48,354 nt of DNA from NCBI GenBank assembly GCA_029262835.1, contig JAJCYQ010000004.1:1-48354 (forward strand). The letters run 5' to 3'. Shown here piece after piece: positions 8,309 to 17,014 of the stretch. Position 1 is the first letter of the stretch. The number at the start of each line of letters is the position of its first letter. Origin of the DNA: Bacteroidota bacterium (GTDB lineage: Bacteria > Bacteroidota > Rhodothermia > Rhodothermales > UBA10348). Under the pieces are notes generated by a model. The model had not been told where the DNA came from and searched no databases. It was given only the letters and a program-made list of their open reading frames with translations. The position numbers were made by a program, and so were the translations under genes.

Positions 8309-9368
8309 TGGAGTCCCTGGCGTAGCGCTCCAGCGCGAGGAGCAGCGGGTGGGCCGGCGCCGAAGACCGGGCCGCACGAAGGTGCGGCCCGGGATCGGCG
8401 CCGGCCCGTATGGCATTCTGTGCCGCCACGAGGTGGAAATCGGCCTGGAGCGCCGGATCGAGAGCGGGCTCAGCGGCCAGCAGCTCAACAGACAATGATG
8501 CCGCCTCGCGGGCATCGGCATGGCGTCCCTGCTGCATGAACGCAGTTGAAATACGCTTCAGATCGCCGAGCGATACGCGCACTGGACTGTCCGGATCGTC
8601 GTTGAATTCAAACACGGCCGCGCGCACGGCATCCCATCCATCAGAGTCTACATGGTCGCGGATGAACGTGCTGACCTGGCTGTCGCGCCAGGGAAACACG
8701 TCGTTCAGCGCATTGTATTCTGAAAACCCGATGCTGAGATCGATGTCAATCCGGTCGCTGACAATGCCATTCCAGAAATCGTTGTCTGCGTAGACGACAC
8801 CAAAATCATTTCGGTCAATAGTCAGGCGGCTTTCGAGGACCATGCGTTGGTTTTCCCACTGGTCCAGCGCGTGCAGGGAAACCACGTCGAAATCGAGCGT
8901 TACGTCGCGCGTCACGTCTTTTATGGTGAGGCGGCCGTGCATGCGTCCTGAATTTCCATCGAGGTCGATCTCCGTACTCGAAAAACGGATGAGAGGATAG
9001 GCGGCCGCATCGAAAAACTGTTTCTGGAGCAGGTCATCACGACCGGAATTCTGGGTATCGATGGACCCGACCTGGATGGTCACCTCGACGTAGGCGTCGT
9101 CCAGGCGCCCACGTGGCAGGATGGCTGCAGCATTCCAGTTGTTGAACGTCCCCCGAACGCGGCCAAACCCGATATGCCGCGCCGTAAAATCGAGAAGCGA
9201 ATGCTGCGTGTCAACTTCATAGAATGTATCTCCCAACGCGGTATTCGTGGCCACGGGGTCTCCTTGTGGCGTAGTAGTCTGACCGGCCGGATCGGTGCCT
9301 GGTTCAGTCTGACAGGCAGACAACAGTAAGAGAAGGATTGTCAGTACAGCATATGGGCGCAGATACAT
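8304..9368 (-). CDS. YceI-like domain lipoprotein with C-terminal helical region
   Basis: A 354-residue envelope lipoprotein: hydrophobic leader with lipobox LLSAC, then a Thr/Gly/Pro-rich linker. Residues ~50-215 form a YceI-like lipocalin-type beta-barrel, recognised by YEVDTQHSLLDFTARHIGFGRVRGTF, the SIDTQNSGRDDLL segment, IRFSSTEI and the LTIKDVTRDVTLDF strand pair. YceI domains bind long isoprenoid or fatty-acyl lipids in the periplasm. A further ~130 residues (from about 220) are rich in Ala and helical, TPR-like in appearance, beyond the normal YceI length of ~180-190, so this is an extended form. Its 3' end shares a long inverted repeat with the converging VPS10-like gene. Confidence 0.85.
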   Translation of the reverse strand: MYLRPYAVLTILLLLLSACQTEPGTDPAGQTTTPQGDPVATNTALGDTFYEVDTQHSLLDFTARHIGFGRVRGTFNNWNAAAILPRGRLDDAYVEVTIQVGSIDTQNSGRDDLLQKQFFDAAAYPLIRFSSTEIDLDGNSGRMHGRLTIKDVTRDVTLDFDVVSLHALDQWENQRMVLESRLTIDRNDFGVVYADNDFWNGIVSDRIDIDLSIGFSEYNALNDVFPWRDSQVSTFIRDHVDSDGWDAVRAAVFEFNDDPDSPVRVSLGDLKRISTAFMQQGRHADAREAASLSVELLAAEPALDPALQADFHLVAAQNAIRAGADPGPHLRAARSSAPAHPLLLALERYARDSS

Positions 9369-9595
9369 GGCAGAAACAGGTTGGATGCGTGGTCTACAGG
9401 GGCGCAGCGACGCCCAATCGTGTCGGTCAACGGCCGAGTGGCACGCGGTTCATTCGACAGGGACGGGCGTTACGGTGGGTGTGACAAGCCGCCTTGTCCT
9501 CCTGGTGGATGACGACGTGATACGCGTCTGCACGTGGAGAACGACTTTGCGGCTGGGGAATTGAAGGCCGTCCGAAATGCCAACAGGAATTTGAC

Positions 9596-10525
9596 GTGAA
9601 CATCATGAGATCCGTACACATGCCCGTTCGGGCACAGCAGGTGGATATGGGCGGCTTTGTGGTCAAGCAGCCGCTGCCGCATGCCCGGCTGCAACATGTC
9701 GATCCGTTTCTACTATTGCACCACGCAGGTCCGGTCGCTTTCCCGGGCGGCGCGCGGCAGCGGGATGAGGGCGTGCCGCCGCATCCACACCGCGGCTTCG
9801 AGCCGGTCACGTTCGTATTCAAAGGCGGCGTTCATCATCGCGATTCGCGCGGGAACGACCACGTCGTGGAGGCGGGCGGTGTGCAGTGGATGACAGCTGG
9901 CATGGGGATCGTCCACAGCGAGCGGCCGAGCCGAAGCCTGGTTGAGGAGGGCGGCGAATGGGAACTCATCCAGCTCTGGATCAACCTGCCCGCGAACCGC
10001 AAAATGATTCAGCCGCGCTACCAGGGGCTCGCTGCCGACGAAATTCCGGTTGTGGAGCAGGGTGGTTTCCGGATCCAGGTCGTGGCGGGCACCTTCCAAG
10101 GCATCGTGGGCCCGGACGCTGGCGCGGTCGTAGGCGCGGACAGGCCCGCGGGCGTCGTTGGCCCCGCTGAGACCCAGACACCCATCACGGCGCTCGTGCT
10201 GGAGGGCACGCCGGGCGGCGACGCCGTACTCGAGCTTCCTTCCGGGCAGCGCGGGTTCCTCTATGTTCTGAGCGGAACAGTGACCGTCAACGGCGCTGCG
10301 CCGCTTCCCGCGCACCATCTGATTGAGCTCGATGACGAGGGGCCGCTGGGTCTCGCATCGCCCGAGGCGACGCGCGCTCTCCTCATGCTCGGCGAGCCGA
10401 TTGGGGAACCTGTCGTTTCGAGCGGCCCGTTTGTGATGAACACCCATACACAGATCATGGAGGCCATGAGAGATGCCCAGATGGGCAAAATGGGCGTTCT
10501 GATCGAAGAATGGGGTGCTGAATAA
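9596..10525 (+). CDS. Pirin family protein (bicupin)
   Basis: A 309-residue two-cupin protein. The N-terminal pirin cupin shows the metal-binding signature PHPHRGFEPVTFVFKGGVHH with His63 and His65, followed by QWMTAGMGIVHSE, typical of pirins; the C-terminal cupin (GTVTVNG...) is degenerate, also typical. Pirins are Fe(II)-binding cytoplasmic proteins; some have quercetin 2,3-dioxygenase activity and others modulate transcription or metabolism, so the exact role is open. GTG at 9596 is preferred over ATG at 9605 because an AGGA sequence lies about 7 bases ahead of it. An AT-rich 12-bp inverted repeat overlaps the stop codon. Confidence 0.88.
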   Translation: MNIMRSVHMPVRAQQVDMGGFVVKQPLPHARLQHVDPFLLLHHAGPVAFPGGARQRDEGVPPHPHRGFEPVTFVFKGGVHHRDSRGNDHVVEAGGVQWMTAGMGIVHSERPSRSLVEEGGEWELIQLWINLPANRKMIQPRYQGLAADEIPVVEQGGFRIQVVAGTFQGIVGPDAGAVVGADRPAGVVGPAETQTPITALVLEGTPGGDAVLELPSGQRGFLYVLSGTVTVNGAAPLPAHHLIELDDEGPLGLASPEATRALLMLGEPIGEPVVSSGPFVMNTHTQIMEAMRDAQMGKMGVLIEEWGAE

Positions 10526-10551
10526 ATGTAACTTTCATTGTTACATTTATT
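10521..10551. terminator. AT-rich 12-bp perfect inverted repeat at the pirin stop
   Basis: AATAAATGTAAC (10521-10532) and GTTACATTTATT (10540-10551) pair perfectly around a 7-nt loop, and the TAA stop of pirin lies in the left arm. It may terminate the pirin transcript. Because it is AT-rich and 68 bases ahead of the next gene, it could equally be an operator for a dimeric repressor. Confidence 0.5.
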
Positions 10552-10618
10552 TTCCGGTGCATGGTGCAAACTTTTTGGCGCCTCTCCGTATCGAAGCGGT
10601 GAATTATACTCCGTACCC

Positions 10619-12985
10619 ATGCTTCGAAATTTCTGGACCATTGCCCGCCGCAATCTGCTGCGTAACCGCGGATACGAATCGCTGAACATGCTGGGCCTGG
10701 CCATTGGACTGGCCTGTGCCTTCTTCATTTCCATCTGGATTCATCATGAGCTGAACATGGATCGCTTCCATGAGGAGGCGGACCGGACGTACGCCGTGAT
10801 GCGGCATTCCACGTTCGGCGGCGAGCGGGGCACGACGCGGTCCATGCCGAAGCCGCTGGCCGATGCGCTCGAGGCTGACTACGCCGAAGTCGAGCACGCT
10901 GTGCTCGTGAGCTGGGACAACACGCTACTTTTGTCCATGGGCGACAGGGCGTTTCGCGAAGATGGCCGCTGGGCAGGGAGCGCGTTTTTCGAGGTGTTTT
11001 CGTACCCGCTCCTGAGGGGCGAGGCGGAGAATGCACTCATGACGCCTGAATCCATCACCCTCTCGCGCACGCTGGCCGAGCGCTTCTTCGGCGCCGACTG
11101 GGAGCGCCGCGATGATATTCTGGGCCAGACCATCCGGCTTGACAACCGGGTGGACCTGACGGTGACGGGTGTCTTTGAAAACGTGCCGTCCACGTCATCC
11201 ATGCAATTCGATTTCATTGTTCCCATCGAAGAATACACGCGGCGCAACGACTGGGTGGAGTCGTGGAGCAACAACGGGCTGCGCCTGTTCGCGCAGCTCC
11301 GCGCCGGCGCCGACCTCGGGGCATTCAACGCGCGGATCAAGGATGTGATCGATGCGCACCACGACTTCTATGAATCGGACGTCTTCCTCTACCCCATGAA
11401 CGACCTCTGGCTGCGGTCCGAGTTCGAGGACGGGGTAAACGTAGGTGGGCGCATTGACTACGTATACATTTTCGGGCTCATTGCCCTCTTCATCCTGGTC
11501 ATTGCCGGCATCAACTTCACCAACCTGGCGACGGCGCGCAGCGCCCGGCGAGCCCGGGAAATCGGCGTGAGAAAGACGATGGGCGCCGAGCGGTCATCGC
11601 TCGTTGTTCAGTTCCTTGGGGAAAGCCTCATCAAGGCAGGGATCGCGTGCCTTGTTGCATTCATCCTGGTGCTTGCTCTATTGCCGATGTTTGCCGATCT
11701 GACCGAGATTCGCCTCGGTGTAGGTGACATGCCGTCTGGCCTGTGGCTCTTCTTCGGGAGCGTTGCGCTCATCACAGGACTCGCAGCCGGTGCCTGGCCA
11801 GCGCTCTACGTGTCGTCTTTCCCGCCCATTGGAACGCTCGGCGGTAGCCGCCTGGCATCGGGACGCGGCGGGTGGTTGCAGAACGGTCTCGTTGTGCTGC
11901 AGTTCGGCCTGTCCATTGTGCTCATCGTGGGAACGGTGACGGTGTACAGGCAGCTCGATTACATCCGGACGGCGGACCTCGGCGTGGACCGCGAGCACAT
12001 GGCCATGGTACGGCTCGAGGGCGGCATCCATCAGAATTATGACACGTTTCAGGCGGAGGCCAGTCGGATTCCGGGGGTTGTAGGCATGACGACGTCGAAC
12101 AACAACCCGCTGCGGATTGGAAATGACACGATGGGCGTCGAGTGGGAAGGGAAGGATCCGGAGAACAATACGCTGTTCTGGAATGCGTCGGTGAACTATG
12201 ATTTTGTTCAGACGATGGGGATGGAGCTGCTGGATGGGCGGGATTTCTCGCGCGATTTCGGGGCCGATTCCACGAACTACGTGATCAATGAGGAGGCGGC
12301 GAAAGCGATGGGTATGGACGACCCGGTTGGCCAGCAGATCACGTTCTGGGATGCGCCCGGGACCATTGTGGGGCTGCTGAAGGATTTTCACATGCAGAGC
12401 ATGTACAATGAAATCCGACCGGTCATTTTCCGGCTTCGGCCAGACGACCAGGGCGTACTTTTCGTTCGATTCGATGCCGCCAATCTGGGGAGCGCCGTGG
12501 AGGCGTTCAGCGGGCTGTATGCACGGTTCAATCCGGAGTATCCGCTGGAAATGCGGTTCATGGATGAGGCCTACGAGGAGAGTTACCAGGCGGAGGCTGC
12601 CATGGGAACGCTTACGAATGTGTTTGCAGGTGTCGCCATCTTCATCGCGTGTCTCGGGCTCTTCGGGCTCGCATCCTATGCGGCCGAGCGGCGGCGGCGC
12701 GAGATTGGAATACGCAAGGTGCTTGGAGCGGGCGAGGGGTCGGTCGTGTTGCTCATGTCGCGAGATTTTCTGCTGCTCGTCGCGGCGGCCTTCATCGTGG
12801 CGGGGCCCCTCTCCTGGATGGCGGCGAATGCGTGGCTCGAGAATTTCGCCTATCGAATTGAGGCGGGTGCCGGTACGGTCGTCATGGTGGGCGCGGCGAC
12901 GGCGGTCATTGCGTTACTGACGGTGGGCACACAGGCCGTGCGCTCGGCGCGGACGAATCCGGTCGAGGCGCTCCGGTCGGAGTAG
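10619..12985 (+). CDS. FtsX/MacB-type ABC transporter permease (copy 2)
   Basis: A 788-residue inner-membrane permease with the same two-unit architecture as the copies at 1870-4221 and 43265-45751. The N-terminus MLRNFWTIARRNLLRNRGY precedes the first span, then a periplasmic MacB-type domain, a first FtsX unit with SARRAREIGVRKTMGAE, a second periplasmic domain and a C-terminal unit with ERRRREIGIRKVLGAG. It ends in RTNPVEALRSE, the usual N-P-x-x-A-L-(R/K)-x-E terminus. ATG 10619 was chosen because it directly precedes the conserved N-terminus; the frame is open upstream to 10538 without family sequence. No ATPase partner is adjacent. The sequence ends within a terminator hairpin that includes its last codons. 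Confidence 0.9.
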   Translation: MLRNFWTIARRNLLRNRGYESLNMLGLAIGLACAFFISIWIHHELNMDRFHEEADRTYAVMRHSTFGGERGTTRSMPKPLADALEADYAEVEHAVLVSWDNTLLLSMGDRAFREDGRWAGSAFFEVFSYPLLRGEAENALMTPESITLSRTLAERFFGADWERRDDILGQTIRLDNRVDLTVTGVFENVPSTSSMQFDFIVPIEEYTRRNDWVESWSNNGLRLFAQLRAGADLGAFNARIKDVIDAHHDFYESDVFLYPMNDLWLRSEFEDGVNVGGRIDYVYIFGLIALFILVIAGINFTNLATARSARRAREIGVRKTMGAERSSLVVQFLGESLIKAGIACLVAFILVLALLPMFADLTEIRLGVGDMPSGLWLFFGSVALITGLAAGAWPALYVSSFPPIGTLGGSRLASGRGGWLQNGLVVLQFGLSIVLIVGTVTVYRQLDYIRTADLGVDREHMAMVRLEGGIHQNYDTFQAEASRIPGVVGMTTSNNNPLRIGNDTMGVEWEGKDPENNTLFWNASVNYDFVQTMGMELLDGRDFSRDFGADSTNYVINEEAAKAMGMDDPVGQQITFWDAPGTIVGLLKDFHMQSMYNEIRPVIFRLRPDDQGVLFVRFDAANLGSAVEAFSGLYARFNPEYPLEMRFMDEAYEESYQAEAAMGTLTNVFAGVAIFIACLGLFGLASYAAERRRREIGIRKVLGAGEGSVVLLMSRDFLLLVAAAFIVAGPLSWMAANAWLENFAYRIEAGAGTVVMVGAATAVIALLTVGTQAVRSARTNPVEALRSE

Positions 12986-13004
12986 AACACTCCGACCGGA
13001 GCGC
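12968..13004. terminator. 16-bp perfect hairpin with the stop codon at its apex
   Basis: Arms 12968-12983 and 12989-13004 are perfectly complementary over 16 bp with a 5-nt loop. The left arm encodes the last residues of the permease (ALRSE), and the TAG stop straddles the arm end and loop. It lies between converging genes. No T-tract follows. Confidence 0.75.
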
Positions 13005-13020
13005 GGTCAACCAGAATTGA

Positions 13021-13758
13021 TCAGTCGAGCAGGGAGACCTGGCCCGAGGTGACGTCGTACATGGCGCCAACCACTTTCACTTCACCCTTATCCACCAGAT
13101 CGGCGATAACCGGGCTGCGGTCAAGGATGTTCTGCACGGTCATTTCCACGTTCGTGTGGGCGACCGCATTCACGAACTCTGCGTTGGATGAGTTGCGGGG
13201 CCCGTCGACATCGACGGCGTAGACGGCCGGCGCAAGGTTACTCAGCGTGTGCGTCAGGTTACCCAGCTCAACGTGGTCACAGGCGCCTTTGACCGCGCCG
13301 CACTCCGTATGGCCGAGCACCACGATAAGCGATGCGCCGGCCACAGCCGTTGCGAACTCCATGCTGCCCAAGATGTCGGTGTTGATGAAGTTGCCGGCAA
13401 TACGCGCCGAGAAAATATCACCAAGGCCCTGGTCAAAAGCGATTTCCGGGGGGACTCGGGAGTCCACGCATCCAAGCACGATCGCGTAAGGAAACTGTCC
13501 GGATGCCGTATCGTCTACCTGGTCCGGAAAGTCACGGGCAGCAAGCCCGTTGGCCCTGAAGCGCTCATTGCCTTCCATGAGGCGGGTGAGGGCCTGATCG
13601 GGCGTCATGGCCGCCTGCGATTCGGCGGTCTGCACGCTCGTGACAGATACGGACTGGGCAGAAAGCTGCGCCGGAAGAAAAAGGAGCGCAGTCGTGAGGG
13701 CAAACACAGCGGCCAACCACGTCCGGGGACGGGCGAGGGTCAAGGTCGTCGTATTCAT
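13021..13758 (-). CDS. Periplasmic beta-class carbonic anhydrase
   Basis: A 245-residue enzyme, reversible hydration of CO2 to bicarbonate. Residues 1-35 form a signal peptide (cleaved near LSAQ), so it is exported. Zinc ligands are visible: Cys97 with Asp99-Arg101 dyad in VLGCVDSRVPPE, and His150 and Cys153 in VVLGHTECGAVKGA. The length is normal for bacterial beta enzymes plus the leader. Exported beta-carbonic anhydrases may serve pH or carbon supply at the envelope; that role is inferred. The gene is divergent from serA. The intergenic region holds a CCGCGG-AAA-CCGCGG hairpin at 13792-13806 in its 5' leader region. Confidence 0.92.
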   Translation of the reverse strand: MNTTTLTLARPRTWLAAVFALTTALLFLPAQLSAQSVSVTSVQTAESQAAMTPDQALTRLMEGNERFRANGLAARDFPDQVDDTASGQFPYAIVLGCVDSRVPPEIAFDQGLGDIFSARIAGNFINTDILGSMEFATAVAGASLIVVLGHTECGAVKGACDHVELGNLTHTLSNLAPAVYAVDVDGPRNSSNAEFVNAVAHTNVEMTVQNILDRSPVIADLVDKGEVKVVGAMYDVTSGQVSLLD

Positions 13759-13791
13759 GGTGATACGGTTTGTAATTTATGGGTTGTGAAC

Positions 13792-13806
13792 CCGCGGAAA
13801 CCGCGG
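13792..13806. promoter_or_regulatory. CCGCGG-AAA-CCGCGG hairpin in a divergent intergenic region
   Basis: Two 6-bp palindromic blocks with a 3-nt loop lie 34 bases upstream of the carbonic anhydrase start, between it and serA. It could be an operator or leader hairpin; no regulator can be assigned. Confidence 0.25.
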
Positions 13807-13902
13807 TAGTATCTGACCCGGATCTGAATGCCCCGTTCCCCCTGTGAAGTCGATTTCAAGCCGGATCAGGCGGTGATCGATTTGCACCATACCAAACGAC
13901 CA

Positions 13903-15138
13903 ATGAGCGTTATGAGTCTTTCCCTTCCCAAGGACAAAATCCGGATTCTGCTGCTTGAAGGGATTGATGGCTCGGCGGTCGGGCAGTTTGAAGAGGCCGG
14001 CTACACGAACGTGGAAACGGCTCCGGGAACGCTGCCAGACGATGAGCTCGCGCGCCGTCTGGAAGACGTCCATTTCGTGGGTATCCGTTCGCGGACGAAG
14101 CTGACGGAACAAGTGCTCGGCGCAGCGCGGAAGCTGGCCGCCGTGGGATGCTTCTGCATTGGCACGGACCAGGTGGCGACCACGGCGGCCAGGCGGCTCG
14201 GCATTCCGGTATTCAACGCCCCGTATGGCAACACGCGGTCGGTGGCTGAACTCGTGCTCGCCGAAATCATCCTGCTCATGCGGGGCGTTCCGGCGCGTAA
14301 TGCGGCGGCGCACCGAGGCGAGTGGCTCAAAAGCAGCGAAGGGTCGCACGAGGTGCGCGGCAAAACGCTCGGTATTGTCGGCTACGGCCATATTGGCATG
14401 CAGCTCGGTGTGCTTGCTGAAGGTCTCGGCATGCAGGTGGTTTTTTTCGATACGGCGCCAAGGCTGCCTCTGGGTAATGCGCGGGCCGCGGCGAGTCTGG
14501 ATGAGGTGCTCGGGGCCGCCGACGTTCTGACGCTCCATGTACCCGATACGGATGCAACGCGGGGCATGATCGGCGAGCGGGAGCTTGGGCGCATGCGGCC
14601 CGGAAGCCACGTCATCAACGCATCGCGCGGCGGCGTGGTGGATATTTCGGCGCTGGCTGCGGCCATCCGGAGTGGGCATCTCGGGGGCGCGGCGGTGGAT
14701 GTCTTCCCGCAGGAGCCCGCATCGACCCGGGAACCCTTCGCGAGCGAACTGCAGGGACTGGACAACGTGCTGCTCACGCCCCACATTGGCGGCAGCACGC
14801 ACGAGGCGCAGCAGAATATTGCCATTGACGTGGCGACGAAGCTCATCCAGTACTCGGACAATGGATCGACCGTGGGAGCGGTGAATTTTCCCGAGGTCAG
14901 CCTGCCCGATCATGTCTCGGCGCGGCGCATTCTGCATATTCACCGCAACGAGCCGGGCGTGCTCACGGCGGTCAACCGGGTGCTCGCCGCAAACCAGGTC
15001 AACATTGCTGGCCAGTACCTGCAGACACTGCCCGACGTCGGCTACGTTGTCATGGACGTCGAAACGGACGACGTCGCCCCGCTCCTTGACGGACTCGCCG
15101 CGCTCGACGCGACCATCCGGACGAGGTGGCTGAGGTGA
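13903..15138 (+). CDS. serA: D-3-phosphoglycerate dehydrogenase
   Basis: A 411-residue cytoplasmic enzyme oxidising 3-phosphoglycerate with NAD+, the first step of serine synthesis. It matches the E. coli type closely in length (410) and motifs: FIGIRSRT-like VGIRSRTKLT, CFCIGTDQV, NAPYGNTRSVAEL, the Rossmann GYGHIGMQLG, NASRGGVVD (catalytic Arg), DVFPQEPAS (Glu), LLTPHIGGSTHEAQ (His), and a C-terminal ACT domain beginning at RRILHIHRNEPGVLTAVNR, the site of serine feedback inhibition in this type. ATG 13903 and ATG 13912 are both possible; the latter aligns best with E. coli. The end overlaps the next gene by 13 bases, suggesting translational coupling. Confidence 0.95.
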   Translation: MSVMSLSLPKDKIRILLLEGIDGSAVGQFEEAGYTNVETAPGTLPDDELARRLEDVHFVGIRSRTKLTEQVLGAARKLAAVGCFCIGTDQVATTAARRLGIPVFNAPYGNTRSVAELVLAEIILLMRGVPARNAAAHRGEWLKSSEGSHEVRGKTLGIVGYGHIGMQLGVLAEGLGMQVVFFDTAPRLPLGNARAAASLDEVLGAADVLTLHVPDTDATRGMIGERELGRMRPGSHVINASRGGVVDISALAAAIRSGHLGGAAVDVFPQEPASTREPFASELQGLDNVLLTPHIGGSTHEAQQNIAIDVATKLIQYSDNGSTVGAVNFPEVSLPDHVSARRILHIHRNEPGVLTAVNRVLAANQVNIAGQYLQTLPDVGYVVMDVETDDVAPLLDGLAALDATIRTRWLR

Positions 15139-15689
15139 CGGGGTCGTCTGAACCGCGCTGCAGCGTTTACATTGCAGCGAGCGTCGATGGGTTCATTGCC
15201 CGCGCCGACGGGGATATCTCGTGGCTGCACCGGGAAGAGTACGCCAAAGGCGGCGTGCCGGGGCTTGGCTGGGAGGAGTACATATCCAACGTCGATGCCC
15301 TCGTGATGGGGCGGCAGACGTTTGATAAAGTACGTACGTTTGGCACGTGGCCGTATGAGGGAACGCCCGTTGTAGTCCTGTCGCGGCGCGGAGTGGACAT
15401 CCCGCCAGAGCTGAAGGGTTCTGTTTCTGTGGATGCGGGAGAACCGCGGCAGATTGTGGAGCGGCAGCACGCGCTGGGAAGGCATCATCTCTACATTGAC
15501 GGCGGCGCCACCATACAGGCGTTTTTGGCGGACGGATGCCTCGATGAGCTGATCATCACCCGCATTCCGGTACTTCTTGGTGGCGGGATTCCGCTTTTCG
15601 GACCACTGGATCAGGATATTCATCTGCAACTCACTGGAATTGACGCCGCACCCAACGGGTTCGTACAGGAACGATACAGGGTGGGATGA
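15126..15689 (+). CDS. Dihydrofolate reductase-like / RibD C-terminal domain protein
   Basis: A 187-residue cytoplasmic protein. YIAASVDGFIARADGDISWL is the typical N-terminal strand and nicotinamide-contact segment of RibD-C/YyaP-type reductases. ALVMGRQTFDKV and LYIDGGATIQAFL complete the NADPH-binding signature, and ITRIPVLLGGGIPLF is the family C-terminal strand. The substrate is unknown; these proteins are neither classical folate reductases nor riboflavin enzymes. The start is a GTG inside the end of serA (13-base overlap); a second GTG at 15135 is possible. Confidence 0.85.
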   Translation: MAEVTGSSEPRCSVYIAASVDGFIARADGDISWLHREEYAKGGVPGLGWEEYISNVDALVMGRQTFDKVRTFGTWPYEGTPVVVLSRRGVDIPPELKGSVSVDAGEPRQIVERQHALGRHHLYIDGGATIQAFLADGCLDELIITRIPVLLGGGIPLFGPLDQDIHLQLTGIDAAPNGFVQERYRVG

Positions 15690-15740
15690 CTTCCACGAAC
15701 AGTCTGGCCATGTCAATCCACCATTTCCTCGTTCTGCCGC

Positions 15741-16997
15741 ATGACATCAAAATATTCAATCTGCCTCGTGCTGATCCTGGTCGCCACGGTGGTAGACGCA
15801 GGCAGCTTTGCCCATGCACAGGACATTTATTGGATTGGGGGTGCCCATGTGGAGGACACGCGAGGTAATACGATATTCCGATTTGCGTTGGGTGGCAGCG
15901 TGGTGGACACCCTGGTGCAGGTCAGGGACGTAGAGCCGGACTCGGGACTTCCGCGGTCCTTTAACTCCGTAACCGTCGACACCCTTAACAGGCACATCTA
16001 CTGGACAGATTCGGGTGGAACGAATCCGGACGGATCAATACATATTGGAGCGATTATGCATGCCTCGCTCGACGGTGCGGACCCAGATGTTCTTGTGAGC
16101 CCCGTTGCCTGCGGAATCGGTGGACCAAACGATATTGAGTTTGATGCCACCGGGCAGACCATATACTGGGGCGAAGGATCAGACTGTCCCGATGTTGGGC
16201 TGAACGCACTCGCCTTGGGACAACCAGAGGTCGGACAATGGTATCGTCTTCCCATGAGCGCCAATTATGCCGTATCGGCTATAGAGGTCGATGCATCCAA
16301 CGAAAAATTGTATTGGGTGAACCGGGATTTCTTTGCCGTGGAACCTGATGGCATTCTTCGTGCGCCCATGGCCGATACTGAATCTGATGAATATATCTTC
16401 GTTGGTAGCGTCTGCGATATCGCCCTCGCCCACGGGGTGGCGAAAATATATTGGACGCCGTGTGGAAGTGGTGTCCTGCGCCGGTCAAACCTTGACGGGA
16501 GCGGTGCGGAAGACGTGCTCGTAAGCGCGGCTGAAATAAACAAGCTCGCTGTCGACGGTCAGGCCGGGAAAATTTACTGGACCGAGACGGCGGCGGGCAA
16601 CATCAGGCGGGCCAATCTGGACGGTACGGGTGTGGAGAATGTGCTGTCGGGGCTCACTGTGCCGGGAAGCATAGCGCTCTCGTCGGCGGGAGAGGTCCAT
16701 ACCAGCATTGATCCTGCGTATGTGCTGCCGGACGAATCGGGATTTGAGGTAAACGTCTACCCCAATCCTGTACGGGATCGTGCAACTGTTGAGTTCGCTT
16801 TCACCGCCATCTCCCACGCGACACTGACGCTTTATGACGTGCTGGGTCGGCAGGTAGTGTTGTCCGCGTCACGCGCGTATCCCGCAGGACAGCACAGCGT
16901 GGAGTGGGATCTGATCCATCTGCCGGGCGGCGTTTACTTTTTCCACCTGACGACAGAAAAGAAAACGCAGACCATTCCGCTCGTCGTCAACAGGTAG
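15741..16997 (+). CDS. T9SS-secreted YWTD-type beta-propeller protein
   Basis: A 418-residue secreted protein: signal peptide (residues 1-26, ending SFAHA-QD), then a propeller built from LDL-receptor class B-like repeats, seen as I-Y-W-T/G-(D/E) motifs (IYWIGG, IYWTDSGG, IYWGEGSD, LYWVNRD, IYWTPCG, IYWTETAAG) each followed by an LDG segment. Residues ~335-418 form a T9SS type A sorting domain: VNVYPNPVRDRATVEF, LTLYDVLGRQV and LPGGVYFFHLTTEKKT. It is thus routed through the outer membrane by the type IX system and attached or released. The gene follows the serA/reductase pair by 51 bases on the same strand, though the functional link is unclear. Confidence 0.88.
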   Translation: MTSKYSICLVLILVATVVDAGSFAHAQDIYWIGGAHVEDTRGNTIFRFALGGSVVDTLVQVRDVEPDSGLPRSFNSVTVDTLNRHIYWTDSGGTNPDGSIHIGAIMHASLDGADPDVLVSPVACGIGGPNDIEFDATGQTIYWGEGSDCPDVGLNALALGQPEVGQWYRLPMSANYAVSAIEVDASNEKLYWVNRDFFAVEPDGILRAPMADTESDEYIFVGSVCDIALAHGVAKIYWTPCGSGVLRRSNLDGSGAEDVLVSAAEINKLAVDGQAGKIYWTETAAGNIRRANLDGTGVENVLSGLTVPGSIALSSAGEVHTSIDPAYVLPDESGFEVNVYPNPVRDRATVEFAFTAISHATLTLYDVLGRQVVLSASRAYPAGQHSVEWDLIHLPGGVYFFHLTTEKKTQTIPLVVNR

Positions 16998-17014
16998 TGG
17001 TGGCAGGATGTGGT

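Noticed and set aside
9369-9595. A possible gene or element between the YceI lipoprotein and pirin
   Set aside because: Frames on either strand here are short or run antisense into pirin without motifs; the region is most simply a divergent promoter region.
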